A stretch of DNA of 53,661 nt from Oscillospiraceae bacterium (GCA_910574935.1 CAJTCU010000003.1:257634-311294); one strand, 5' to 3'. Counted from the stretch's first letter, positions 36,811 to 46,182 are shown. Program-made: numbers and translations. The notes: generated by a model not told the origin, from the sequence alone.

Positions 36811-37359
36811 TTATAACAAACCTTTTTCTACCAAATGGGCAGTTTTTAAAATGCCAATTTGGGTTTTGGCGTCGGGAATCTCAAGGTTGTAAACCATCTC
36901 CACAGCCTTTTCCAGGGGAATACGCTCTGTAGAGAGAAACTCATCCTCATCCAGATGAAGGCTATGCTGGTCGCCGCGGACCCGGCAGGCCCAAAGGCGG
37001 ATGATCTCCCCGCAATAGCCGCCAGTAGGGTATACTTCACCTAAAGAAATATAGTTTTCGCCTGTGGTGCCAGTTTCTTCCATTTGTTCCCGCTTCATGG
37101 CTTCAAATGGGTCCTCCCCGGGTTCCAGCTTGCCCGCGGGGAGTTCTAGCAAAACTTTCTTATAAGGATAGCGGAACTGACGGACAAAGATTAGCTGGTT
37201 CTCTGGGGTAAGCGCTGCCACGCTAACGCCGCCCGGATGATCGACTACCTCCCGCATAGCGGTTTTTCCGTTTTCCAGCTCCACTTGATCTAAGCGGACG
37301 TGGATAATCTTTCCATCATAGATGGACTCAGAACTAAGGGTTTTTTCATATAGTTTCAT
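36811..37359 (-). CDS. Nudix hydrolase, ADP-ribose pyrophosphatase type
   Basis: Cytoplasmic hydrolase of about 182 residues. The Nudix box is complete: G-K-L-E-P-G-E-D-P-F-E-A-M-K-R-E-Q-M-E-E-T-G, matching GX5EX7REUXEEXG, followed by GEVYPTGGYCGEIIRLW, typical of the ADP-ribose pyrophosphatase (NudF/YqkG) group. It probably cleaves ADP-ribose or related sugar nucleotides. The start at 37359 has AAAGGAAT 6 bases upstream. Confidence 0.92.
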   Translation of the reverse strand: MKLYEKTLSSESIYDGKIIHVRLDQVELENGKTAMREVVDHPGGVSVAALTPENQLIFVRQFRYPYKKVLLELPAGKLEPGEDPFEAMKREQMEETGTTGENYISLGEVYPTGGYCGEIIRLWACRVRGDQHSLHLDEDEFLSTERIPLEKAVEMVYNLEIPDAKTQIGILKTAHLVEKGLL

Positions 37360-37411
37360 ATGGGATTCCTTTCTATAAACCAGATACAACAACCTAAAAT
37401 ATGTGGACAGT

Positions 37412-37543
37412 TTAGGGCTTGTTTGAAAATAGAGGGAATGGGGTTTTCTACTCAGAAGCGGTGGATTTCAAGGAGTTTCTACGGGGAAAGCGGCCTCTTC
37501 TGGGAAAAAAGACGGCGTTTCCGATCTTTCAAACCAGCCCTAG
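37412..37543. repeat. dispersed MITE-like repeat, copy E1
   Basis: TTAGGGCTTGTTTGAAAA at the left and TTTCAAACCAGCCCTA at the right. It aligns with the reverse complement of copy F (shared ATAGAGGGAATG-GGT, TTTCAAGGAG and GGCCTCTTCTGGG), but lacks about 25 bp of the interior. It abuts E2. Confidence 0.8.
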
Positions 37544-37654
37544 AGTCCGTTTTAAAATCGGAGAAATGCCGGCGCCTTTCCAGGGTTTTTGACGCCGAAG
37601 CCACCATTTCTGGGCAAAACTGACCCTGTTTCGGAGTTTTCAAACAGACTCTAG
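37540..37654. repeat. dispersed MITE-like repeat, copy E2
   Basis: CTAGAGTCCGTTTTAAAATC at the left and GAGTTTTCAAACAGACTCTAG at the right; near-identical to copy A at 2334-2448 over 115 bp. E1 and E2 share the CCTAGAG junction, so one may have inserted at the other's end. Confidence 0.85.
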
Positions 37655-37686
37655 GATCGACTTACTTTATTTAAAAATTGATAAAA

Positions 37687-38976
37687 TTACTGGCTGCTTA
37701 GATCATTCATCACCAGTCCTGTGATAAGCTTTGGATAAAAATATGTGGACTTCTGGGGCATTTTTTCCCCACTGGCAGCCACCGCGCCAATTTCTTCTAC
37801 CCGGGTGGGATTCAAAAGGAAACAGCAGTTGGCCTTGCCGCTCTCCACTGCTTCCACCGCTTCCTCTGCCGAGCGGGTGTAGGTCAGGTTTACCTGATTG
37901 GCCATATTTTCTTTATCAATACCCAGCAGCCGCTCTAAAATAAGAGAATGCAGAATGGTCACATCCAGGCTCCGATAAGCGGAGCTCATGGCAGGCAGCA
38001 GAGCTTCTACGGCGGAAGGGTCTTTCAGCGTTAGAATCTGCCAGTACGCGCCATCAAAGTAGGCGAAAGCATGCTCCCCCTGGGCATACGCATGATCAAG
38101 GGAATTCTGAATTTGATCCATGGTATGTTTCTCTGCTGGAGAAAGGGTAAAGTACTCTTTACAGGCGTCTAAAAGGGCTGTGCCGCTGAAATCAGTTAAA
38201 CCACGAACTAGGCGGTGGGTGGGAAAAACCACTAGGCCAGGATCTGCCATGTCCGCTAGGAACATCATTACATACCCGGCCCCAGGGATATATTGACCCT
38301 GCTCTTGTAGGTGCCGGCGGTAATTAAGGGCGGTTTCATAACGGTGGTGGCCGTCGGCAATGTATAGCTTTCGAGGGGCAAAGTCCTCCTGCAAGGCCGC
38401 TATGGCCTCAGGATCGTTGATGACCCACAGCCGGTGGGTCACCAGACCATCGGAAAATTCATAGCGGGGAACCGTGCACTGACAAAGATGGTCCAGCCGC
38501 TGGCGGGTGGTGTGGGCATGGTCCTGATACAGGGAATAGATTTGGCTGAAATTGCAGTTTGTGGCCTGCATTAGCTGAAAGCGGTCCTCTTTCGCTTTGC
38601 TTAGGGTCTCCTCATGGGGCAGCACTACTCCGGCAGTGAATTCTTCCAGCCGGACCCGGCAGATCAGGCCCCGAAGCTTTTTTACCTCTCCCCTATCTAC
38701 CCGGCTGAGGAATTCCTCCTCATAAATATACATACCTGGGTCCATATCATGGGTCAAGGATTCTTCCTCCAGCCAGGAGGAAAGAGTAGCCTTTGCCGCG
38801 GCATAGGGCTCTTCTCCCTTGGGTAGTTCCAGACGGATGACGTTATGGGGATTTGCGTTAATAAAGGCCTGGCGCTGTTCTTCACTGATAATATCATAGG
38901 GCGGGCAGGTGAGCTCTTCTATTTTACCGGCCTGGCTGGTGTAGCGCAGGGCGCGGAAGGGTTGAATGTCTGCCAT
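37687..38976 (-). CDS. DUF1015 family protein
   Basis: The 429-residue cytoplasmic product has the DUF1015 signature: MADIQPFRALRYTSQAGKIE at the start, CPPYDIISEEQR, NPHNVIRLELP, VLPHEETLSKAKEDR, and LYIADGHHRYETALNYR. The conserved HHR suggests a catalytic or ligand role; the family lacks a settled function, though in clostridia it often lies near serine or phosphoserine metabolism genes. The start at 38976 has AAAGGAGG upstream and lies downstream of a near-consensus promoter, whereas the longer frame to 39066 would begin inside that promoter. Confidence 0.9.
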   Translation of the reverse strand: MADIQPFRALRYTSQAGKIEELTCPPYDIISEEQRQAFINANPHNVIRLELPKGEEPYAAAKATLSSWLEEESLTHDMDPGMYIYEEEFLSRVDRGEVKKLRGLICRVRLEEFTAGVVLPHEETLSKAKEDRFQLMQATNCNFSQIYSLYQDHAHTTRQRLDHLCQCTVPRYEFSDGLVTHRLWVINDPEAIAALQEDFAPRKLYIADGHHRYETALNYRRHLQEQGQYIPGAGYVMMFLADMADPGLVVFPTHRLVRGLTDFSGTALLDACKEYFTLSPAEKHTMDQIQNSLDHAYAQGEHAFAYFDGAYWQILTLKDPSAVEALLPAMSSAYRSLDVTILHSLILERLLGIDKENMANQVNLTYTRSAEEAVEAVESGKANCCFLLNPTRVEEIGAVAASGEKMPQKSTYFYPKLITGLVMNDLSSQ

Positions 38977-39037
38977 AATTCCGTTGCCTCCTTTTTCATT
39001 CAGTGCGCTAAGTCTATATAGGTACACACCTTTGTCT

Positions 39038-39066
39038 ATTTTAACCGCTACATGGCCTTGCGTCAA
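39038..39066 (-). promoter_or_regulatory. sigma-A promoter for the DUF1015 gene
   Basis: On the minus strand TTGACG (39066-39061), a 17-bp spacer and TAAAAT (39043-39038), about 62 bp before the chosen start. Confidence 0.75.
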
Positions 39067-39222
39067 GCAAGAATCACCAGGTATTCACGTAATATTCACA
39101 ATTGGGGGGTATACTGGTGGCGAAAAAACTAGAGGCGTATCAGGCCTTTAGGGTACTGTTTTTACAGCGGGACCGTGGTAGGATAGAGAAAGGAATCAAG
39201 CTTGATAGAGGGAGATTTGCCA

Positions 39223-39777
39223 ATGGAACGGATTATAAAATCTATGGAAAAAGGCTACCTTCTTCCAGCGCTGGATCTGATAGAAGAGGTGTTTACAGAA
39301 TATGACAGCCCGGAAGAGGGAAAGATGGTCCGTCGGCTGGTGGAAGAAATTCGGGCGAAAAAGTATTATATCCCCCAGCTGGAGCTCATCATGGTAAATG
39401 AAGAGCGGGCGGTTATTGGGTATGCGATGTTTTCTGGATTCCATCTGGAAGGAAAATATGAAGAGGAGTTGTTGATTCTTACCCCTGTAGCAGTGAAAAC
39501 CCAGTTGCAGCGACAGCATATTTCAAAAGGACTAATAGAATATGGCTTTGAAAAAGCCAAGAAACTGGGGTATCAAGCGGTGCTGGTGGAAGGTAACCCG
39601 AAAAATTATGCTTCCCGGGGCTTTCGGCCCAGCTATACGGTGGGCATAGAGGCGGGGCCGAAGATTAAGCTGCCCCACCCAGACTGCCTGATGGTGAAGG
39701 AGCTGGAAGAAGGGGCGCTGAAAAAAATAAGCGGCTGGGTAGACTACTCTTTTTATGAAACATTATGTGAAGGGTAG
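39223..39777 (+). CDS. GNAT-family N-acetyltransferase
   Basis: Acetyl-CoA-dependent acyltransferase of about 184 residues. It follows the YhbS-like GNAT pattern: ALDLIEEVF near the start, VIGYAMFSGF strand, LLILTPVAVKTQLQRQHISK (the acetyl-CoA loop, here QLQRQHIS in place of the more usual QGKGIG) and GYQAVLVEGNPKNYASRGFRPS. The start at ATG 39223 has GAGGGAG 8 bases upstream; TTG 39202 is an in-frame alternative. Substrate unknown. Confidence 0.87.
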   Translation: MERIIKSMEKGYLLPALDLIEEVFTEYDSPEEGKMVRRLVEEIRAKKYYIPQLELIMVNEERAVIGYAMFSGFHLEGKYEEELLILTPVAVKTQLQRQHISKGLIEYGFEKAKKLGYQAVLVEGNPKNYASRGFRPSYTVGIEAGPKIKLPHPDCLMVKELEEGALKKISGWVDYSFYETLCEG

Positions 39778-39858
39778 TTTTTTTCTCCTGCTTTGGCCCA
39801 ATTATTTAAAAAATCCCCTAAAGCGGCAGGAAATATACGGTGAACAGGCCCTATCTAC

Positions 39859-39887
39859 TTGACAAATTGGCAATATTTTGCCATACT
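39859..39887 (+). promoter_or_regulatory. promoter with embedded palindromic operator before the ABC operon
   Basis: TTGACA (39859-39864), a 17-bp spacer and CATACT (39882-39887). The spacer holds the perfect inverted repeat TGGCAA-tatt-TTGCCA (39868-39883), a good size and place for a repressor site. A hairpin GAAGCCGcCC/GGaCGGCTTC follows at 39893-39917. Confidence 0.55.
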
Positions 39888-40052
39888 ATAAAGAAGCCGC
39901 CCTAAATGGACGGCTTCCCAAATGATGAGGGGAAAAAGGCGGAATGGGAGTATTTGGAGCCGCCGCGGACCTTTGACAAAAGTAGTTTTTGGAATAAGCA
40001 GCTTTGTGCTATTTATTTTGTAGAAAGTCATAAAACAGGAGGAATCACAGAA

Positions 40053-41015
40053 ATGGTAGAGGTCAGGAACCTTACAAAGCGCTACGGCGCAAACCTGGCA
40101 GTGGACCACGTGAGCTTTACCATAGAGGAAGGCTCTATAGTGGGTTTCCTGGGGCCAAATGGCGCGGGAAAATCCACTACCATGAATATTGTCACAGGGT
40201 ATCTATCCGCCAGCGAGGGCAGTGTGGCTGTTTCCGGCAAAAACACTTTGGACGATCCCAACGAGGTGAAACGCCTCATCGGGTATTTACCAGAGCAGCC
40301 TCCCCTTTATATGGATATGACGGTAAAGGAGTATCTGGATTTCGTCTACGAGCTGAAAAAGGCCGCCCAGCCCAAAAAACAGCATATCCAGGAAATTTGC
40401 CAACTGGTGAAGATTGAAAATGTGTACGGCCGTATTATTGGTAACCTCTCCAAGGGCTACAAACAGCGGGTGGGCATTGCCCAGGCGTTAATCGGCAATC
40501 CGCCGGTACTGATTTTGGACGAGCCCACCGTGGGCCTGGACCCCAAGCAGATTATTGAGATTCGCACTTTGATCAAGAACCTGGGGCGCAACCACACGAT
40601 TATTCTCAGCTCTCATATTTTGCCCGAGGTGCAGGCAGTGTGCGAACGCATTATTGTGATCAATAATGGTAAATTGGTGGCCGACGGCGCCACCGATACC
40701 CTGGCCCATGACCTTTCTCAGGACCACCGGCTGATTATGCGGGCCGAGGGGCCGGAAAAGGAAATTCTGCACGCCATTGAGGCTTTAGAGCATGTGGAGG
40801 ACGTATATTCTCTGGGTGAGAAGGAGCCTGGCGCCTATGACTTTAGCATTGAGTCCGCCCTGGATGTGGACATCCGCCGGGACCTGTTCGCCCTGATGGC
40901 CCGTAACGGCTGGCCGGTGCTGGCCCTGAAGAATACGGACCTGACCCTGGAGGACCTGTTCCTACAGCTGACTAGTTCAGACGAAGCACATTCTGAAAGC
41001 AAGGGGGAGGACTGA
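40053..41015 (+). CDS. ABC transporter ATP-binding protein (GldA-like)
   Basis: ATPase of about 320 residues. Walker A GPNGAGKSTTMN, Q loop near GYLPEQPPLYMDMTV, ABC signature LSKGYKQRVGIAQAL, Walker B VLILDEPTVGLDPKQI and H-loop SSHILPEV are intact. A C-terminal extension of about 95 residues follows, as in GldA/CcmA-type exporters. The start at 40053 has AGGAGG 10 bases upstream; the frame is open from 39906 but overlaps a hairpin. The permease starts 2 bp downstream, so this is one operon. Confidence 0.93.
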   Translation: MVEVRNLTKRYGANLAVDHVSFTIEEGSIVGFLGPNGAGKSTTMNIVTGYLSASEGSVAVSGKNTLDDPNEVKRLIGYLPEQPPLYMDMTVKEYLDFVYELKKAAQPKKQHIQEICQLVKIENVYGRIIGNLSKGYKQRVGIAQALIGNPPVLILDEPTVGLDPKQIIEIRTLIKNLGRNHTIILSSHILPEVQAVCERIIVINNGKLVADGATDTLAHDLSQDHRLIMRAEGPEKEILHAIEALEHVEDVYSLGEKEPGAYDFSIESALDVDIRRDLFALMARNGWPVLALKNTDLTLEDLFLQLTSSDEAHSESKGED

Positions 41016-41017
41016 AG

Positions 41018-41725
41018 ATGAAGGCAATTTTTAAGCGGGAGCTGCGCTCGTATTTCAGCTCGCCGATCGGCTATGTCTGCGTGGCCGCCCTGGCCGCCCT
41101 GTACGGCTTTTTCTATTTCTTTGTGATGGCCAGGGGCTATTCCAGCTATATTCCCAGCGTGGTGTACGGCACCATGTTCAGCTTTTCCATGCTGATTATT
41201 CCCGTTATCACCATGAAGAGCATGACCGACGACCAGAAGAACAAAACCGACCAAATTTTGCTGACAGCCCCGGTAGGGGTCACCTCCATTGTGGTGGGAA
41301 AGTTCCTGGCCTGCTACCTGGTGTATATTATCGCCTCTACCATCGGCCTGCTGCCCGCCATTGCCATGAGCTTCTTCTCCACTCCGCCCTGGGGCGAGAT
41401 CCTCGGAAACTATATTGGCACTCTGCTGTACGGTGGGGCTATGGTCTCTATTGGCGTGTTTATCTCCAGCCTGACGATCAGCCAGATTATCGCGGCCATC
41501 GGCACTTTTGCGGTCTCGGTGTTCCTAATGTATATCGACTCCCTGGCCTCTTCCATTAACAACGCCGTGGTGGCCACGTTTGTCAGCTGGATTTCCTTTA
41601 GTAACCGCTACAGCACTTTTACCCAGGGGCTGTTCAGCGTACCCAGCACCATATTCTTTATTAGCGTGATGGCTATCTTTGTGTTCCTGACGGCACGCAG
41701 GCTGGAGAGCCGCCGTTGGTCGTAA
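41018..41725 (+). CDS. ABC transporter permease (GldF-like)
   Basis: Membrane subunit of 235 residues with six predicted helices (for example YVCVAALAALYGFFYFFVMA, MLIIPVITMKSMTDDQKNKT and IIAAIGTFAVSVFLMYI). It opens with FKRELRSYFSSPIGYV, the hallmark of ABC-2 permeases of the GldF/YhaP group. It partners the ATPase encoded 2 bp upstream and the Gld-like protein downstream. Confidence 0.92.
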   Translation: MKAIFKRELRSYFSSPIGYVCVAALAALYGFFYFFVMARGYSSYIPSVVYGTMFSFSMLIIPVITMKSMTDDQKNKTDQILLTAPVGVTSIVVGKFLACYLVYIIASTIGLLPAIAMSFFSTPPWGEILGNYIGTLLYGGAMVSIGVFISSLTISQIIAAIGTFAVSVFLMYIDSLASSINNAVVATFVSWISFSNRYSTFTQGLFSVPSTIFFISVMAIFVFLTARRLESRRWS

Positions 41726-41914
41726 AAGTCCTAATCTTGTAAAAGAACGTCAGCAAGAGCGCGGTCCAGGGTCCACTCTTGGCCCCTGGCAGAGTTTGGG
41801 GCAAAGCCCCAAAGGTCTTGCGGCAGCCGGCAATTTATGCCAGCGGAGGCAGATCCGTATTATGATAAAAATCCCTTTAACTTTGCCCCACAGGAAAGGA
41901 AGGTAGCAATTCTA
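41726..41914. other. spacer within the Gld-like operon with REP-like stem
   Basis: It contains a GC-rich imperfect hairpin, GGTCCAGGGTC...GGCCCCTGG and TTTGGGGC-aaa-GCCCCAAA (41794-41813). No T-run follows, so transcription probably continues. Confidence 0.4.
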
Positions 41915-43519
41915 ATGGACGAAAACAACAAGGAAAATTTGGAAATAGAAGAGCAAGAGGCGGCCCAGCCCCCAGAGACCGTTGAGGAAAATACGCCGGA
42001 GAAAGCGCCCGTTTCCACAAAGCCCGGTTCTAAGGGCAAGAAGCCCTCTTTCTTCAGCGGCAGCAAGTTTAAGCGCGGAGGCATGGCTACGGCTTTGACC
42101 GTGGTATTCATTGCCATTGTGGTGGTAGTTAACGTACTGGTCTCTGTTTTGGCGGACCGATTTCCCTCAATGAACGTGGACCTGACCGCCAAAAAGATGA
42201 ATACCCTTTCTGAGCAGGCCCTGGAAGTGGCTGGCAAGGTGGAGAACAAAACCGAGATCTTCCTCATTGGCGAAGAGTCCGCTTACCGGAACGACGCCAT
42301 TTTCTCCAACTACGGCATCAAGTACAGCCAGGTGGCTAACTTGGCCGAGCGCCTGGAAGAGGCAAACGGTAACATCCACACTGAATTTTTGGACCCAGAC
42401 ACGAACCCTACCTTTGCCAATGAATATCCTAACGAGAGTTTGACCAGCGGCAAGGTGCTGGTGCGCACAGAGAAGCGCTATAAGCTTTTGACCCTAAACG
42501 ACATGTTTTCCCGGTCCCAGGACCAGACTACAGGCGAGACAAATATGTTTTCTAATGCGGACAGCGCCCTGGCCGCAGCCATTGAGGTGGTGAATATGGA
42601 CAAGGTGCCGGTGCTTACCGTTGCTACCGGCCATGAGGAGATTCTTACCAGCAGCATTATGTCCTACTTCCTGGAGCTGATGGAGAAGCAAAACTTTGAA
42701 GTGCGGGAGATTAACATTCTTACCGAGGAAATTCCTGAGGAAACTCAGCTGCTGATGATTCCCACCCCAAAAAATGACTACACCGACGCGGAGCTGGACA
42801 AGCTGCGGGCCTACTTGGGAAACAGCGAGCGGCTGGAAGATCTGGCGTTGATTGTCACTTGTTTCCCAGGCCAGGGCAGTCTGCCTAAGCTGGAGGGATT
42901 TTTAGAGGAGTGGGGTGTTTCTGCCAACACGGACGCCGTGGTGGCGGAAACCGACGCGGACCGGTACTTCTCCAGTCCCATTAATGTGCGGGTGAATCCT
43001 TCGGAAGAGGTTTTGGAAGGAAATTACGGTTGGGTGGTCTCTCCCCAAAGCGTGCCCTTGGAGGTGCTGTTCTCCGGCAACGGAGAGATTACTGCTAAGG
43101 CCCTGTGGACCACCGCGGACAGTGCCTATACCGCTACTGCCGATGATACGGAAGATACAGACCCAGATACTTCCGAGCAGGTGGTGGCAACCATGTCTAA
43201 TACCTTTATTCAAAAGGATAATAAGATCTATAACCGGGATGTATTTGTGTTTGGTTCTTCCCATGTGTTTGCCGATTCCTTCATAGCCGCCCCCGCCTTT
43301 GGCAATGGAAACTATGTAATGGACCTGATGAAGCAGGCCACCGGCACGGACGGAAGCAATGTTTCTGTATATACCGAGCGGGTGCAGACCAATGTGCGGG
43401 ACGTAACGGCTTCTCAGAACACCGTTGTGGTGCTGGGGCTGTTTGTGTTCACCATTGCCCTGCCAGTGCTGATTTTGGCGGCGGGCCTTGTGATCTTCTT
43501 GAAGAGGAGGCACCTGTAA
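41915..43519 (+). CDS. GldG-like ABC auxiliary protein
   Basis: The 534-residue product has a long acidic cytosolic N terminus, one transmembrane helix (about 65-87, ALTVVFIAIVVVVNVLVSVLA), the GldG-type extracytoplasmic domain (LTAKKMNTLSEQALEVAGKV, VPVLTVATGHEEIL, LLMIPTPKNDYTDAELDKLR) and a C-terminal helix (VVLGLFVFTIALPVLILAAG). GldG proteins form a complex with GldA and GldF; in Flavobacteria this is tied to gliding, but in Clostridia the transported substrate is unknown. The start at 41915 has GGAAGG upstream. Confidence 0.88.
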   Translation: MDENNKENLEIEEQEAAQPPETVEENTPEKAPVSTKPGSKGKKPSFFSGSKFKRGGMATALTVVFIAIVVVVNVLVSVLADRFPSMNVDLTAKKMNTLSEQALEVAGKVENKTEIFLIGEESAYRNDAIFSNYGIKYSQVANLAERLEEANGNIHTEFLDPDTNPTFANEYPNESLTSGKVLVRTEKRYKLLTLNDMFSRSQDQTTGETNMFSNADSALAAAIEVVNMDKVPVLTVATGHEEILTSSIMSYFLELMEKQNFEVREINILTEEIPEETQLLMIPTPKNDYTDAELDKLRAYLGNSERLEDLALIVTCFPGQGSLPKLEGFLEEWGVSANTDAVVAETDADRYFSSPINVRVNPSEEVLEGNYGWVVSPQSVPLEVLFSGNGEITAKALWTTADSAYTATADDTEDTDPDTSEQVVATMSNTFIQKDNKIYNRDVFVFGSSHVFADSFIAAPAFGNGNYVMDLMKQATGTDGSNVSVYTERVQTNVRDVTASQNTVVVLGLFVFTIALPVLILAAGLVIFLKRRHL

Positions 43520-43523
43520 GCCT

Positions 43524-44972
43524 ATGAAAAAAACCGGAAAATATATTGTTATTATGCTGGTGGTTCTGGCCCTTTTGGGGGGCGCGGTGGCTGTGCTAGT
43601 GAATTTGCCCACAGAGGAGGGCAATGAGGAGAGCTCTGCTCCCTCTTCCAGCCAGGCCGGCGAGACCCTGCTGGAGGTGGAAGAAGCCAAGGTGGACTCT
43701 ATTGAAATAGAGAACGCCAAGGGCGGCTTTGTTGTGGTGCCCACTGACTCCGACAGCGAAGGGAATGTGAATTTTACGATCCAGAACTGTGAAAAGTATA
43801 ATATGAACCTGGGGCAGATTACTGCCAACGCCCGCAGTGTCTTAAAGATCACCGCTTCAAAAAACCTGGGCAGCCGGGATGATTTGGAGGCCTTTGGGCT
43901 GAAAGGAGAGGACGCCGCCCAGGTGACCATTCACTGTGGCTCTGAGAGCCACAGCATGACCCTGGGCGCCAGTACGCCGGAATCGGGCGGAAGGTATGTG
44001 CTAATAGACGGCCAGGTTTATGTGGTTTCCAACGTGCCCGCCAACTTTTTTGGCAGCCCCATGGCCTACTTTAGCACAGAGGTTTATACCATAGAAAACC
44101 GCAAGGAAGAGACCATAGACGAAGAGGGAAACAAGACGGAGACCGACGGAATAGACATTCTCTATGAGATCACCTTCAGCGGCAAGCAGTATCCAGACCC
44201 CATTCATATTGAGTATTCCAGCAAGTCTACCAGTGGATATCTGATTACAGAGCCCATTGTGGCAGAGTCGGCCAATAACCGCTTTAACGAGCTGCTGACT
44301 ACCCTAAAAAGCCTGACCGCTACCAGCGTTAGCAGCATAGGGGACTCGGACGAGGACCTGGAGGCCCATGGCCTGCTGGAGCCAGAGGCCGAGATTTCCT
44401 TTAACATGAACAATAGCCAGCACAGGCTGGCGGTGAGCGCCAAAGACAGCGAGGGATACCGGTATTTAATCAGCGATACCAGCGACGTAATCTACGTGGT
44501 GGAAAATAGTTTGGTCTCTGGCTGGGCCGAGGCCAACCTGCTGGGCCTGCGTATGAGCTATGTTTGGATTCCCAATATTAAAGAAGTACAGCAGCTGACC
44601 CTGACCGTGGAAAAAGACCAGGTGTACCAGTATGACGTGACTCGCCAGGTAAACGAGGAGAAGTCTACCGAACAGCTGACCAGCTATGACTTAACCATTG
44701 TAAATGCGGGCGGCGAAAATGTGGATTATTCCGAGGCCTACCAGCCCTTCTTCCAGAAGCTGATTAGCCTGGCGGTGTTCTCTCAAGATAAGGTAGAGGT
44801 AAGCGGCGCTCCAGCCCTAGAGGTGGTCTATAAGTACTTTGACGGGGGCAGCGATACCCTAGAGCTGTACCGGATGGAGGACCAGAACCGCTATGCCGCT
44901 TTTTTGAACGGCACGTTTAACGGGCAGATTCGGGGCACAGAAGTAAGCGGAGTGCTGGAGATCATTCCATAA
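43524..44972 (+). CDS. DUF4340 domain membrane-anchored protein
   Basis: The 482-residue product has one N-terminal membrane anchor (YIVIMLVVLALLGGAVAVLV), a Ser/Glu-rich linker and two DUF4340-like beta-rich repeats (LEAFGLKGEDAAQVTIHCGS and DLEAHGLLEPEAEISFNMN). It lies outside the membrane and is the usual fourth gene after the GldA-F-G type set in Firmicutes, so it probably acts with them on an envelope process. The start codon is 4 bp after the stop of the GldG-like gene. Confidence 0.87.
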   Translation: MKKTGKYIVIMLVVLALLGGAVAVLVNLPTEEGNEESSAPSSSQAGETLLEVEEAKVDSIEIENAKGGFVVVPTDSDSEGNVNFTIQNCEKYNMNLGQITANARSVLKITASKNLGSRDDLEAFGLKGEDAAQVTIHCGSESHSMTLGASTPESGGRYVLIDGQVYVVSNVPANFFGSPMAYFSTEVYTIENRKEETIDEEGNKTETDGIDILYEITFSGKQYPDPIHIEYSSKSTSGYLITEPIVAESANNRFNELLTTLKSLTATSVSSIGDSDEDLEAHGLLEPEAEISFNMNNSQHRLAVSAKDSEGYRYLISDTSDVIYVVENSLVSGWAEANLLGLRMSYVWIPNIKEVQQLTLTVEKDQVYQYDVTRQVNEEKSTEQLTSYDLTIVNAGGENVDYSEAYQPFFQKLISLAVFSQDKVEVSGAPALEVVYKYFDGGSDTLELYRMEDQNRYAAFLNGTFNGQIRGTEVSGVLEIIP

Positions 44973-45102
44973 ATGCGGAGCCAAAAAGGCTTTGTGCACA
45001 ACAATAGAAAGAAATTCTTTGCATAACCAGGACCGGACCTTGCGCTTGCGAAAAAAAGACAGCAGGTCTAAGGCCGGTATCGCAAAAAGGAGATGATGCC
45101 CC

Positions 45103-46125
45103 ATGAAGAAGTTCCTTTGCCTGCTTTTGGTGCTAGGGTTGGCCATAGGTGGACTGGCGGGGTGTAGTAAAAAGGAAGAAGAGAACCAGGGCCCCTCCTC
45201 AGTGGAGAATTCCTCTTCCCCAGTGGAGCAAGAGAAGAGAGTGCTTCAAATTGGCCTAGTGCAATATATGGAGTATGCTCCCCTGGACCAGGCCCGAGAG
45301 GCCTTTATCAGCCGATTGGACGAATGGGGATACGACGATGGCAAGCTGGCGGTTGATTATCAGAATGCCGGGGGCGACCGGGGAAAGGTCACGGAGATTT
45401 GCGAAAAATTTATAAAGAATAAAGTAGATGTAATTGTTGCCATTTCTCCGCCCGCGGCTAAAGGCGCGGTGGAGGCTGCCAAAAAAGACGGCACAAAAGT
45501 AGTGTTCTTGGGAGTTGGCGACCCGAAAACCGAGCTTGGTATTGCCAACCCGGAGCAACCGGAAGGTAGTGTGACAGGTGTCGCGGACGCAGCCCAGGCC
45601 CGGGCTGCTGTGGACTTTGCCCTACAGGTAAATCCAGAACTGAAAACCATGGGGCTGCTCTTTGACCCCAGTGGAGCTTTGGGTACCATCACGGTGGAGG
45701 AGCTGCGAAAGGTTTGCGGAGAGAAGTCCATCACAGTAGTAGAGGGCCAGGTCAGTGGTATTGGAGAGGTGAAGCAGCGGATGACAGAACTCTGCTCTCA
45801 AGCAGACGCTGTGTTTAGCCCCATGGACAATACTGTGGCGGCGGTGGCCCAAGAAGCAGCCCAGGTTGCCCGGGATGCTGGAAAGCCTTGGTATGTCTCT
45901 TCTGAGGACCTTGTACAGCAGGGTGCTTTGGCTGGGGTAAGTGTAGACTATACCGAGGCGGGTAATCAGGCTGCTGATATGGCAGTGCAGATGATCGCTG
46001 GGCGTGCAGTGGAGCAGCTGCCGGTATGGACTCCTACCGGGCGGATTAGTGTGAACCAAGAGACTATGTCCATCCTGGCGGCACAGGTGCCGGAGGAAGT
46101 GCTGGAGCAGGCTAGTTATTATTAA
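45103..46125 (+). CDS. ABC substrate-binding lipoprotein (ABC_sub_bind / TrpX type)
   Basis: Predicted extracellular ligand-binding lipoprotein of 340 residues. The lipobox is LAGC (Cys21); the spacer is Ser/Glu-rich; the two-lobed PF04392 fold follows (IGLVQYMEYAPLDQAREAF, NKVDVIVAISPPAAKGAVEA, TMGLLFDPSGALGTITVEELRK, VFSPMDNTVAAVAQEA, GALAGVSVDYTEAGNQAADM). Members bind aromatic amino acids or similar ligands, but no permease or ATPase of this type is adjacent. The ribosome-binding site is AAAGGAGATG. Confidence 0.9.
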   Translation: MKKFLCLLLVLGLAIGGLAGCSKKEEENQGPSSVENSSSPVEQEKRVLQIGLVQYMEYAPLDQAREAFISRLDEWGYDDGKLAVDYQNAGGDRGKVTEICEKFIKNKVDVIVAISPPAAKGAVEAAKKDGTKVVFLGVGDPKTELGIANPEQPEGSVTGVADAAQARAAVDFALQVNPELKTMGLLFDPSGALGTITVEELRKVCGEKSITVVEGQVSGIGEVKQRMTELCSQADAVFSPMDNTVAAVAQEAAQVARDAGKPWYVSSEDLVQQGALAGVSVDYTEAGNQAADMAVQMIAGRAVEQLPVWTPTGRISVNQETMSILAAQVPEEVLEQASYY

Positions 46126-46138
46126 GGATAGCAAAAGG

Positions 46139-46182
46139 GAAAGCAGCGTTTGTGCCAAAAGGTACAGCGCTGCTTTTTACTT
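46139..46182 (+). terminator. Rho-independent terminator
   Basis: AAAGCAGCG and CGCTGCTTT enclose a 19-base loop and are followed by TTACTTTC. It ends the substrate-binding protein gene. Confidence 0.8.
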
